A DNA stretch of 64,000 bases from Cavenderia fasciculata (Eukaryota; Evosea; Eumycetozoa; Acytosteliales; Cavenderiaceae): assembly GCF_000203815.1 (NCBI RefSeq), contig NW_004457715.1, positions 1 to 64,000 of the forward strand, in the 5' to 3' direction. Of this stretch, positions 11,434-22,046 are shown one piece after another (the first letter of the stretch is position 1; each line of letters begins with the position of its first letter). Position numbers and translations under genes: made by a program. Below the pieces are notes generated by a model. The model ran no database searches. It was not told the DNA's origin and was given only the letters and a program-made list of their open reading frames with translations.

Positions 11434-11590
11434 GTTGATTATTTCATTCAATTCAATTTAAATTCTCTAATCAACCAAATCTTAATCAATAAGTAAGTAA
11501 TAATAACAATAATAATAATACCTTAATGATCATTGGAACTGGAAATACTAATTTAAACATTTTTATCCCCTTTTTTCTAATATTTCTAGA

Positions 11591-11734
11591 ATGGACTCTA
11601 AATTCTTAATCTTCATTGTTCTCTTCCTTTTCGCTCTTCTCGGTATGCTACAACTCACAATGGCTGCTCCATGTTGCTCTGCTTGTGATGTAGATGACGA
11701 AGCTTGCAATGACAGATGTACCCCAACTTGTTAG
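11591..11734 (+). CDS. Small secreted cysteine-rich peptide (47 aa)
   Basis: ATG 11591 follows a spliceable 5'UTR intron (GTAAGT at 11493 to CTAG at 11589), so the message starts near 11430-11490. Residues 1-25 are a clear signal peptide (MDSK, then a Phe/Ile/Leu/Val core ending LTMA). The predicted mature chain of about 22 residues has six cysteines, spaced CC..C......C...C...C, with an acidic centre. That is the size and pattern of disulfide-stabilised secreted peptides. I know no named family it matches. It could be a defence peptide, a signal, or a wall or slime component. Confidence 0.7.
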   Translation: MDSKFLIFIVLFLFALLGMLQLTMAAPCCSACDVDDEACNDRCTPTC

Positions 11735-12917
11735 GATAGGAATTTTTAATCATTCCAACTATCCCTTTAAATCAATTTAAATTATAATCAATTCGAATTG
11801 ATTCATATTGTATAAATGATTTTTTAAAAAAAAAGAAATAATAATAAAAATAAAAAATGATAATTTATTTGTTTTTTAAAAAACTCCCACTTTTTGAACT
11901 TGGGAAGATCACTTCATTAACATCTTTGCATAACCAACAATTAATTAATTATTATTAATACATTAAGATGACTATAATCACCATCATCATTAGAGGAGTA
12001 TGATGGAGGAGGAGGAGATACGAAACAAACTATTATTATTATAATTCAATACTAAAACATAGATAAATAGATAATAACAACACAACATAGATTGTATAAC
12101 AACAACAACAACATAGCTATAACTCAATGCATACATGGTTGGAAGAATAGATTAAAAAATGGTGAGTGATTGATCTATCTATGCGATCTATTGACAAGAG
12201 TGAGTGAGTGTCGAAAAATTAAAGAAACCCCTTCTCCACAACACATAATCCAAAACACACAACTCAACACAATTGATTTACTCATATCGATTTTATTGTA
12301 GTAGTCAATATGGTAATACAATACTTTTTTTTTTTTTTTAAAAGCAAGCTATATACGCACAGTAGATTTAGCAATGATAGTCTCCGATATACGCGATGAA
12401 TGAATCAAAAGAGGAGGAGGGGGTGGATTCGGTCGTCACACACGTATTACACCACTAGAACGATTAGTTAAAAATAATTAATTTGGAAATGCTCGATGAC
12501 AGAATCCAGATGCTCCTTCCCTATCATTGCTACTGCAGTATATGTCATCCTATAACACGTCTCTCTGTTTGGCTGTGGTGTGGGTGAGTGGGGTGGGTCG
12601 TCTCGACAGTATAGAGCTTCATTTGCAATTGCATTCATTCCTTTATTATTTATTATTATTCACTTTAAAAATATATAATTCATCAACACCAACATTTAAT
12701 TTATACAATTAACTCTATAATATTATCGATATAATAATAATCATAATATTATAAAAAAAAAAAAGAAAAAAGAAACCAGTTTATTTATTTATTTATTTAT
12801 TTACAAAGCAAGTGGTTTAATTAATTAACCATTAGAAGAAAAAAAGGTAAAACTATTTAAATATAAATATAAATAATAATAATAAATACAGGACAGGAAA
12901 CTAAACTATGGAACAAA

Positions 12918-12972
<55 letters not shown>

Positions 12973-13348
12973 GATAATGTACCAAAAAAAAAAATAGATA
13001 GACTTGTACAAATTAAAAGAAATAATATAATATAATAATATAGATTGTGTTTGTTTGTTTGTTTTTGTCGTTGTTATATAGCAATATACATTCATCATAT
13101 CAATATATATATGTGCACAGATATTTCCAACATTCCACATTTTTGAAATTCAATTTCAATTTGATAATTTTTTAAAATTATCTTTTATTTTAAGGAATAA
13201 GTAGATTAGTAAATAGTATACAAATATTTATATATATAACGACATCAAAAACAAAACAACCAAAATAATAATAATATTTATATAAATCAAAAAAAAAAAT
13301 CCAAAAATATATTAATTTATTTATTAATTTAATTTTTATTTTTATAGA
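11735..13348. other. 1.6-kb intergenic region, low complexity
   Basis: AT-rich with (AAT)n on the plus strand at about 12919-12971, TTTA repeats at 12780-12800, poly-A and poly-T runs. A patch at 12150-12620 has more G and C but no credible frame. Probably a long promoter or 5'UTR of the 13.3-kb gene; TTTTTATAG just before ATG 13349 could be a 5'UTR intron end. No RNA gene recognised. Confidence 0.5.
12919..12971. repeat. (AAT)n microsatellite
   Basis: Seventeen or more tandem AAT triplets in non-coding DNA. Confidence 0.9.
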
Positions 13349-15895
13349 ATGAGATCAAAAACTACCAAAATGGAAGGTAAGGGTCGGAAATTAGGAACCA
13401 CTGATGAAAATTATGTATCATCGGGTAAAAAGACATCACTCAAGGACAAGGTATTCCACCACGACGACGCATCGTACGGATCGTCATCCAAGGGTTCACG
13501 TCGTACCTCGGTCGATTACAGATCGGACCAGGAGAAGAGTTTGCATCAACGTGCCGTCGACGACCATGTCTATGACGGCGACTTTGATGAATTCAACAGA
13601 AAGGCCAAGGCCAGCAGCTCAAAGGGAAAGGGCAAGGACAACCTCCGTGTCAACGACGACTATGCCTCTGGAAGCCGTGTCAATGAGAGTCACATCAAGG
13701 ACCCACGTGCCGCCAAGTACCACGACGAGTTTGGACGTACCCAAGTGCGTGGTGCATTTGATGCACCCATCTTGGACCGTGCTGGAAACCCCATCAACGC
13801 CGCCACCACCAATGTCCCCGTCATTGTCCAAATGAAGCGTCACTTCAACTCGTTGGAGCGTCTTATGGAGACACGTATCTTCCGTGAGCGTACCGACGAC
13901 CGTACCAAAAAGATTATCTACGACGTGCGTAATATCTTTGCCGACGCTATCCTCATCACCGAGACACGTGGCACCGACAAGCAGGTCATGGATATCGCCA
14001 AGAACCTCATGTCGTTTGGCACGGACCTCGGCAACGACGCCGAGCTCAAGACCATGATGACCGACTGGCGCCAGACCTTTGTCAAGCTCGCCACCGGCGA
14101 CCAGAGCAAGGGCATGTTGTCGACCGGTGGTCGTCTCTTTAGCGACCTGCGTTCGTCCGACTCGATCATCCGTCTCTTGGGTGAGGGTGCCAAGTTCCTC
14201 CACATGCTCGTCCTCGACAGTAAGAACCCATGTCTCGCCGAGCAACGTGAGATTGTGTTTGAACTCTTTTTCAAGTCGTTTGGCACACTCTCCCAGAGCC
14301 AAGCATGGCACGATCTCCTCAGCGGCGGTCGCTCGTTCACCCAGGACATTGGCAAGCAAGCCGAGCTCCAGTCCAAGATCGCTGCCCCCAAGTTTAAGGC
14401 CATCTCGGGCAACCAGAACCTCAACTCGCTCGGTGACAACATCAAGATCTTCTTGCAGTCGCTCATCCGTGACAAGTCGGTCGCCGATGTCGACAAGGTC
14501 GTCATGTACGGCCAAGACTCGATGGCCACCATCCGTGCCAACCCCCAATACACCCAGTTCTTTAACGACCTCCAACAAACCTCGATGGAGATCATGGAGC
14601 GTCCCGAACTCATGGACGACCCCGCCACCCGTAAGGTTCTCCGTGACATGTATGCTCGTGCCGAAGTCATCATCACCGAGACTCGCAACACCCCAGCTCT
14701 CCAAAAGTTTGCCTCTGAGAGCACCCTCCTCAAGGACGGTATCATGACCGACGAGCTCAACAGTCGTTTCTTCCAACACTGCAAGCAACTCTACCTCGAT
14801 CTCCACCCCGTCCCAGGTCGTTCTGCCATCGACCTCAAGTTGATGGGCGATCTCAAGATGCTCTTTGTTCCATTCCTCCTCGAAGAGTTTAGAACCATCT
14901 CTATCCCCTCTCAATCGGGTGTCTATGCTCCAAAGGATGTTGCCTATCGTATCGGAAACATCAACCTCTCTTCCGTCGAACTTCTCCCCGAAAACATCCA
15001 TTTCGAAATTGCCCACAAAGCAAACACTGACCCGTACACTCTTTCCGTTCATGATCCAGATACTATTGTTTGGATTGAATTGTATGTAATTTAAAATATA
15101 TATATATTTATTTATAATTCATATTTATTAACATTTATTTATTCTATTTATTTTTTATTTAGTACTGCAATTCGTGCAAGAATTGAACAATTACATTGGG
15201 CTTATGAGAAACGTTCAGGATTCCCAAAGTTGAGAGACAGTGGTTTGGCCGATGTCTTTGTCGATGGTAGAGGTATGCGTGTTGGTGCCGAGGTACGTCT
15301 TATTCGTAGCGGAGGCCAAAGAGTGACCCAGGTATTGGACGCCTACTGTCACATTGACAGAATCCGTTTGAACTTGTCGCGTTGCAAGCACAGAATCCTC
15401 TACAAGATCATCTACAAGTTGTTCTACAAGCGTATCAAGAGCGGTATTGAAAAGGCTGTTGCTGAAAAGTTGGCTCAAACCATTGCCGAGACTGACTACA
15501 AGATGGTTGCCAAGTTCAACAATGCCAAGCAAGACTCTGCTCGTAAGAAGGCTCTTCTCAACCAACGTGTTGCCGCCTGGAAATCAAAGAGCAAGGAAAA
15601 GGCCAACAAGAAGAAGGCTGGTAATGCTGGAGACCAATTCATGGCCAATCTCACCGGTAAGAAGGTCAACAACACTTACCCAACCGTTGCTCCTGCCCTT
15701 GACCGTGATGTCCACCCAATCCCAAACAATGAGATCCTCCACACCACCCAAATGGCTCCAGTCACCCAAATGGCCACTCAAACCACCATGTTGGAAAAGA
15801 CTATCCCCGCCCAAGTCATAACCACCACAAAGGTTGAGGAAAAGATCTTTATGGAACCTGATCATCCCAACTATGTCGGTCCATCTTCCAATTAA
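13349..15895 (+). CDS. Large HAM1/TULIP-like alpha-helical protein (about 821 aa)
   Basis: Exon 1 is 13349-15081, the intron is 15082-15162 (GTATGT...TTTAG) and exon 2 is 15163-15895. The first about 150 residues are charged and Ser/Lys-rich, likely disordered. The next about 400 residues are helical. After them comes a segment containing ENIHFEIAHKANTD, then W-A-Y-E-K-R-S-G-F-P-K-L-R-D-S-G-L-A-D-V-F-V with a glycine-rich strand. That pattern (Gly-Phe-Pro, D.G..DV, G-G-x-G) recalls the C-terminal lipid-binding-like half of fungal HAM1/DUF5923 proteins. The tail is basic and Lys-rich, then Thr-rich. Codons are strikingly GC-ended, suggesting strong expression. The family call is from memory of motifs and is moderate only. 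It converges on the FNIP kinase gene at 16.0 kb. Confidence 0.55.
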
Positions 15896-16046
15896 ACAAA
15901 AAAATTAAATCAAATCAAAAAAAATATATATATATTCCAACAATAAAACAAATTTTTTAAATTATTCCAACAACATTTAGAGTTAGAATATGGAACTGGC
16001 TTACTTTGATTATGTCCTTTAATTTTTATTACACTTCTAGTTTTGT

Positions 16047-19000
16047 TCAATTTGGTGTGAAAATCAAATCCCATCCATAATTGAACATCCATTTCAAGTT
16101 TGATAGTGTAGATGGTTTGATGTAAATCAATCTAATATTTAGATATTGATGATTATGTTCAAACTCTTGATGGATATTGTCTTCATCCAATTCAAATAAT
16201 TTCTTCATTCCCTTGACAGGAAATTCCGATTCTGGTTGGCAGTCTCCAAACTGTGGGTTGATTTCTTCGAATTTGAGTTTGTCGATTTGACAAAATAAAT
16301 GTGGATGTGTTGATGCGCGAACATGCGATATTACTTTGACATCTTCTAGATTGATAGATAATTTGGTATCAGCAAACTTCCACACCAGCATATTATTATT
16401 CCTATTGAAAAAAAAATAGTTAGAATAATCGTTTCAGTTGCATTAATCAGATTTACATACCTCTCGACTTCACCAACTCCATAACATTTGTCACCAATTG
16501 TCAACATTAAATTTGACTCCCTAACGTTGGTTTTTATAAATGAACTGATGGTTACCTGATCAGAATCATTGCAGCGGTAGATATTGACACTCTTCATTTG
16601 ATCTGGTGTCCAATCCTTAAATACTTTTGGTATTAGCCAAATGTTATGGAGTTGGTGGCTAATAAAATGGCCATATTTGCTAAATTCTCTGTCTCTGGTT
16701 ATGTGGATGGTGGGAGCTAATTGAGGTATAGGCAATGTTCTGTTGAATGATTTACCAAGTACCAAAATTTTTAATGTCATTGGAAATGATTTAATTTCAC
16801 TATTAAATGATGATCCAAATATTAATGTTTCAACACTATCAGGAATGTCACTCCATCCAATTGGTTGGTCAAATTTTCCCAATAATGATAATTTTAAAAG
16901 TTTTTTTGGAGGTAATCCTTTGAGAAGACTGTTAAACTCACCATCCAATATTAATGTTGTTGTGTTTGATAGAATTTGTTGTTGATTGATGAAAAATGAT
17001 GTGATTCTCTGTGTGTGTTCATTGATTATTTGTCCTTTCAAATCATCCAATGAAAGACGATCTTGAGGTGTTGCGGTTAATAGATTCTTGACAAAATTAA
17101 TTAAATTTGGAGAGTATCTATCTGTTGATATTTTAATATGATCGGCATCAAAGCTGTTATTTTTGTGGTTCTTGATAAATTCTCTCCTTTTCTCGATATC
17201 ATCTGGATGACTATAAACAGTTAGTTCACTATCCAATTTTTAAGTTGAAGAATATATAATTACCATGAAAGTAAATGGAAAAGGGTTGATCCAACTGAAT
17301 ATATATCATTTGAAGCGTAATAAATCTTTTGTTTTGATTCCTATTTAACGAATAATGGTTAGTTGTCTGAAATATTATTAAAGGATGAAAACATACAGGC
17401 GAGTAATATCCATGTGTTCCACGAGAAGCAAGTGTTGCAGCTATCATACTTATGTATTGTGCTGTTTGGTCGACAGTACCGCTATTATCTTGATTTTCTG
17501 AGGTGGGATTTAAAGTCGGGGGGTGTGGAGCTGATTGATTTTGTTTGTTGAAATAGTGACAGCAACCAAAATCGCCAAGGACTATTTGACCGTCATGTCC
17601 AATAAATAGATTGAGTGGTTTGATATCAAGGTGTGCAAGATTGTGAAGAGATAGTTTTTCAAGTATTTGAAATAATCTTTGAATATGTCGCCATATATCT
17701 GATTCGGAAATATATTTATATTCTGTATATGGCTTATATTCTTTTTTTGATTCATTCCTAATTTTTTTGTGAATATTCTCGTTAAAGTATTGGTATAATA
17801 GTAATATATTGGAATATCATACCATTTATAGATTGATTGAAATAATTGTTCTAAATCACCACCTTCACAGAAATGGGTTAAAAGGTATATCTTTTTTGAA
17901 TGAGTATCATCTTGGTGATCTTTGTATTGAACAAACATATCGTCACCGATGAATAGCTTCATTGTCGTGATTTCAAATTGTACTTGATCATAGATCTTTG
18001 GATTATTAGAGTAATCTATTTCTTTGTAAACATACTAAATAAATTCATTAGTTGGCGATCGTATTGAATGTTTGGAGATTTAGCTTACCAATTCACTTGA
18101 GGATTCGCACATCACCAAAATTACTTGGTTGGCAGAGTATGGGAAAGTGTGCAATTTGAAATATTTCTTGTTGTTGACTGAAATAAAATTGGTGATAGGA
18201 TATGCTTGTACACCTTTAGAATCGATGAAATCTGTGATGGGATATGCATATATTTGGGTGGAGTCAAAGCTAATACAGTTGGGATTTGAGTTGAAAGTTA
18301 TTTGCTGATTATTGTTGTTTAATATCGCAATGGGTTGTTTTGAAGGAGATGTTGCTGAAAGTATTAGATGGACTGCCTTACTAAGTTTTATGAGCCCATA
18401 TGATCCCAATTTAATGAAGTTTCTGACTACACTAATTGATTGGTTGAAATCAACAAACAATCTTAAGGGATTTGATCCCAAATCGGCACAAAATATCAAT
18501 GATTGTAGTGATGTTGGTAATACTCCAACTAGTAGTGGTTGATTATATTCACCACGAAACTTCAATGTATGTAATGATGTTGGTAATACTCCAACTGATA
18601 TTGCTTGATTATATCTATTACCAAACACCAATGATTGTAATGATGATGGTAATACTCCAACTGATAGAGGTTGATTATATTCAATACCAAACACCAATGA
18701 TTGTAATGATGATGGTAATACTCCAACTGATAGAGGTTGATTATAGTAATCACCAAACTTCAATGATTGTAATGATGATGGTAATACTCCAACTGATAGA
18801 GGTTGATTATATCTAATACCAAACACCAATGATTGTAATGATGATGGTAATACTCCAACTGATAGAGGTTGATTATATTCAATACCAAACACCAATGATT
18901 GTAATGATGATGGTAATACTCCAACTGATAGAGGTTGATTATAGTAATCACCAAACTTCAATGATTGTAATGATGATGGTAATACTCCAACTGATAGAGG

Positions 19001-20243
19001 TTGATTATAGTAATCACCAAACCTCAATGATTGTAATGATGATGGTAATACTCCAACTGATAGAGGTTGATTATATCTAATACCAAACACCAATGATTGT
19101 AATGATGTTGGTAATACTCCAACTGGTAGTGGTTGATTATAGTAATCACCAAACCTCAATGATTGTAATGATGATGGTAATACTCCAACTGATAGAGGTT
19201 GATTATAGTAATCACCAAACCTCAATGATTGTAATGATGATGGTAATACTCCAACTGATAGAGGTTGATCATAGTCATCACCAAACACCAATGATTGTAA
19301 TGATGATGGTAATACTCCGACTGATAGTGGTTGATTATAGTTCCAACCAAACACCAATGATTGTAATGATGATGGTAATACTCCAACTGATAGAGGTTGA
19401 TTATATCTAATACTCCAATCTTTACCAAACACCAATGATTGTAATGATGTTGGTAATACTCCAACTGGTAGTGGTTGATTATATTCACCACGAAACTTCA
19501 ATGATTGTAATGATGTTGGTAATACTCCAACTGATAGAGGTTGATTATATTCAATACTAAACACCAATGATTGTAATGATGTTGGTAATACTCCAACTGA
19601 TAGTGGTTGATTATAGTTCCAACCAAACACCAATGATTGTAATGATGTTGGTAATACTCCAACTGATAGTGCTTGATTATATTCATATCCAAACACCAAT
19701 GATTGTAATGATGTTGGTAATACTCCAACTGATAGAGGTTGATTATATTCAATACCAAACACCAATGATTGTAATGATGGTAATACTCCAGCTGGTAGAG
19801 GTAGATTATAGTACCAACCAAATGTCAATGATTGTAATGATGCTGGTAATACTCCAACTGGTAGTGGTTGATTATAGTTGGCACCAAACACCAATGATTG
19901 TAATGATGATGGTAATACTCCAACTGATAGTGCTTGATTATAGTCTCTACCAAACTTTCAATGATTGTAATGATGATGGTAATACTCCAGCTGACAGGCG
20001 TTGATCATACATATCACCAAACTCCAATGATTGTAATGATGATGGTAATACTCCAACTGATAGAGGTTGATTATAGTAATAACCAAACACCAATGATTGT
20101 AATGATGATGGTAATACACCAACTGATAGAGGTTGATTATAGTCATCATCAAGCTTCAATGATTGTAATGAAGACAGATCAGGGGATGTTGATTGATGAT
20201 TGTCTTTAAGGGAGGTTTGTTGTATGTGTGCACTCTCCTCCAT
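16047..20243 (-). CDS. FNIP-repeat protein kinase (fnk-like), long paralog, one-base slip in the repeat array
   Basis: ATG 20243. Exons: 20243-18089, 18034-17823, 17757-17397, 17340-17264, 17210-16461 and 16401-16047. About 25 FNIP repeats precede the kinase domain. The kinase has beta-3 Lys in VYKEID, hinge region CEGGDLEQLF, HLDIKPLN (HxD, Lys and Asn kept, Arg of HRD changed), GDFGCCHYF and GTHGYYSP in place of APE. Three FNIP-like units follow. Intron positions match the paralog at 3.6-6.7 kb exactly. One extra A at about 19957 (TTGAAAG instead of TTGAAG) breaks the frame between repeats 3 and 4. Exon 1 is one base over a multiple of three. The rest of the kinase is intact, so this copy may be functional if the extra base is an error. 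Confidence 0.75.
18480..20160 (-). repeat. 66-bp tandem repeat encoding about 25 FNIP repeats
   Basis: Same unit as at 6.1-6.7 kb but 25 copies. Neighbouring units differ mainly at the two residues before YNQ (IE, IR, DY, WN) and in SS/TS. One six-residue insertion sits near 19415 and one unit at about 19775 lacks a codon. Near-identical neighbours point to recent unequal exchange. Confidence 0.9.
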
Positions 20244-21191
20244 AATACAGAAACAACTCTTTTGCTCTATCGATTAATATCTTTGATGAGTCGACTCTCT
20301 ATCTCTTGTTCTCTTTTAAATATATATATGTATTTGAAGTGCACTTCACTTAACATAAAAACATCAAATACTTAGTTTATTGTTTAATTTTTTGGAATAC
20401 ACGCTCAAGCTTCATTTTTTGTATTGGGACCCGACCCACTATACTACTATCCTATCTAACCATGTTGCTCTCATCTGTGTTTCGACACCATATTTCTTCT
20501 CTTCTATGAGGTTGTCGTCAACCCTCAAGAAAAACAGAACTCAAGTCATATCACAAATATCAGGTGGTGACGTTTTGAGATAAAAATATTGGTGCATATC
20601 AACACAAGACTATACACGCACGCCACTCTCACCATTGCAAGAGTCGTACAAATAAACAAATAAAGACAAGAAAAGAATGAAAGGTTAGGTTATGCTGAGA
20701 TAGATTCTAATAACTATTCTTTTTCACAACACCACTTTGTTTTACCACCACTCTAAAAAAAAGTCTCAAGGTTTGAAAGGGTTATCAGCTGCTAAAAAAA
20801 AAATCAAAAATAAATAAATAGTTTGAAAAAGGTGTAGGCTGAGCGTAGGGTCGCACAATATAAACGCAGTTATATTAATAATAATTTTATTTTAATCGCA
20901 CCCTTACTTCTTCGTCATTCATAATACTTTGTGTTTTTTTCATTTATTTTAATATTTTATTTTATTTATTATTCTAAAACCCAAAAGTGTATAAACCCAA
21001 CTCTTCTCCCTCTCTCAATCACTAAAATATTTATTATTATTATTTCAATACATTTCATACAGATAAGATTAATATATAACATATTATAGTAAACATACTT
21101 ATCACCAATCAATCAATCAATCAATCAATTACAATTTACAACCTTTTTTTTATAACTATACTTTAATCAATAACACAGATCATACAACAAC
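20244..21191. other. Divergent intergenic region
   Basis: Promoters of the FNIP kinase gene (minus) and the four-span protein gene (plus). AT-rich with poly-A/T runs, CAAT repeats at 21108-21130 and CT-rich tracts near 21000. Small frames at 20193-20583 show no features. Confidence 0.55.
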
Positions 21192-21970
21192 ATGGGTCAT
21201 CGCGCAAAATTAGCAGGTAGTCTCTTCTTGACTTTATTAGCCATCGGGTGTATTGCAGTAGCCTATTCATTCCCATGGTATCGAGTAGTCCTCGAGCCTA
21301 CAACAGACGATGACATCAATACATATTACTATTGGACAAAATACAGATTAACAAACTCTGTAAGTATAATATAATCAATCAACCATCCAATAACTCGAAA
21401 CACATATTATTCTTCAGAGAGGGAGGAGTAGAGTTCGGTTAAATGAAAAAAATGATGCATTCAATGAAAAACATCTAAAAATAAATAAGGTCATGTCTCT
21501 AATCACTTTTTTTTTTTTTTTTTTTTTCCTCCATTTCTATTTAGGACAATGAACAAATATCAGAAGACGATTATGACGACAATAACAAGAATGTAAAACA
21601 AGTATTTACAGTATCACTTTCATTCTTGACAGCTGCAGCCTTTGCAGCTTTGGGTACTGCCATCTTCCAGATCATTGGAATCATTAGCAAGAGTAGATTC
21701 ATCCGTATCTTGTCGGGTATCGGAGGTCTTGCCATTGCCATCTTGGCAGCTATCGCCTTTTTCACATTCTTTGGAATCACTAAAGGCTTTGACAAGGATA
21801 ACTCTTGTCTCTTGATACCATTCAAAGACGATTACTGTACCAGTTTTATGGCATCATCTGAAAACATCATGAAATCAACCCTTACATTCGGACCCTACAT
21901 CGGGTGGTGGGTTACGATCGGAAGCATATGTTTTGGTTTATTGTCTGGTATAACCAGTTTCCTTGCATAA
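21192..21970 (+). CDS. Four-transmembrane-span protein (claudin/PMP22-like layout, 197 aa)
   Basis: Exon 1 is 21192-21359, the intron is 21360-21544 (GTAAGT...TTTAG) and exon 2 is 21545-21970, phase 0. There are four hydrophobic helices: about residues 9-28 directly after the N-terminus, then three in exon 2 (Ala/Leu/Ile-rich around 75-95 and 105-125, and the last near the C-terminus). The first loop is about 45 residues, acidic and Tyr-rich. A loop between helices 3 and 4 has two cysteines (SCLLIP and DYCTS) that could pair. The topology is that of small tetraspan proteins. There is no sequence-level family assignment. It converges with the kinesin gene, 76 bases apart. Confidence 0.65.
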
Positions 21971-22046
21971 TTAACAAACTAGTAATAATAATAAAATTGC
22001 CAACCTCATTTGTATATTTCAAAACCCATGAAATAATATTATTTAT

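Noticed and set aside
11266-11451. 61-codon minus frame in the promoter of the Cys-rich peptide gene
   Set aside because: Overlaps the TATA and twin boxes, and has no signal peptide or domain. Likely chance.
12527-12712. 61-codon plus frame in the 1.6-kb intergenic region
   Set aside because: Composition like surrounding non-coding DNA; no conserved features.
13619-15052. 477-codon minus-strand frame opposite the HAM1-like gene
   Set aside because: Shadow produced by GC-ended codons on the plus strand. The plus frame has domain-like sequence, introns and an N-terminal start. The same applies to 42149-43069 opposite RPT2.
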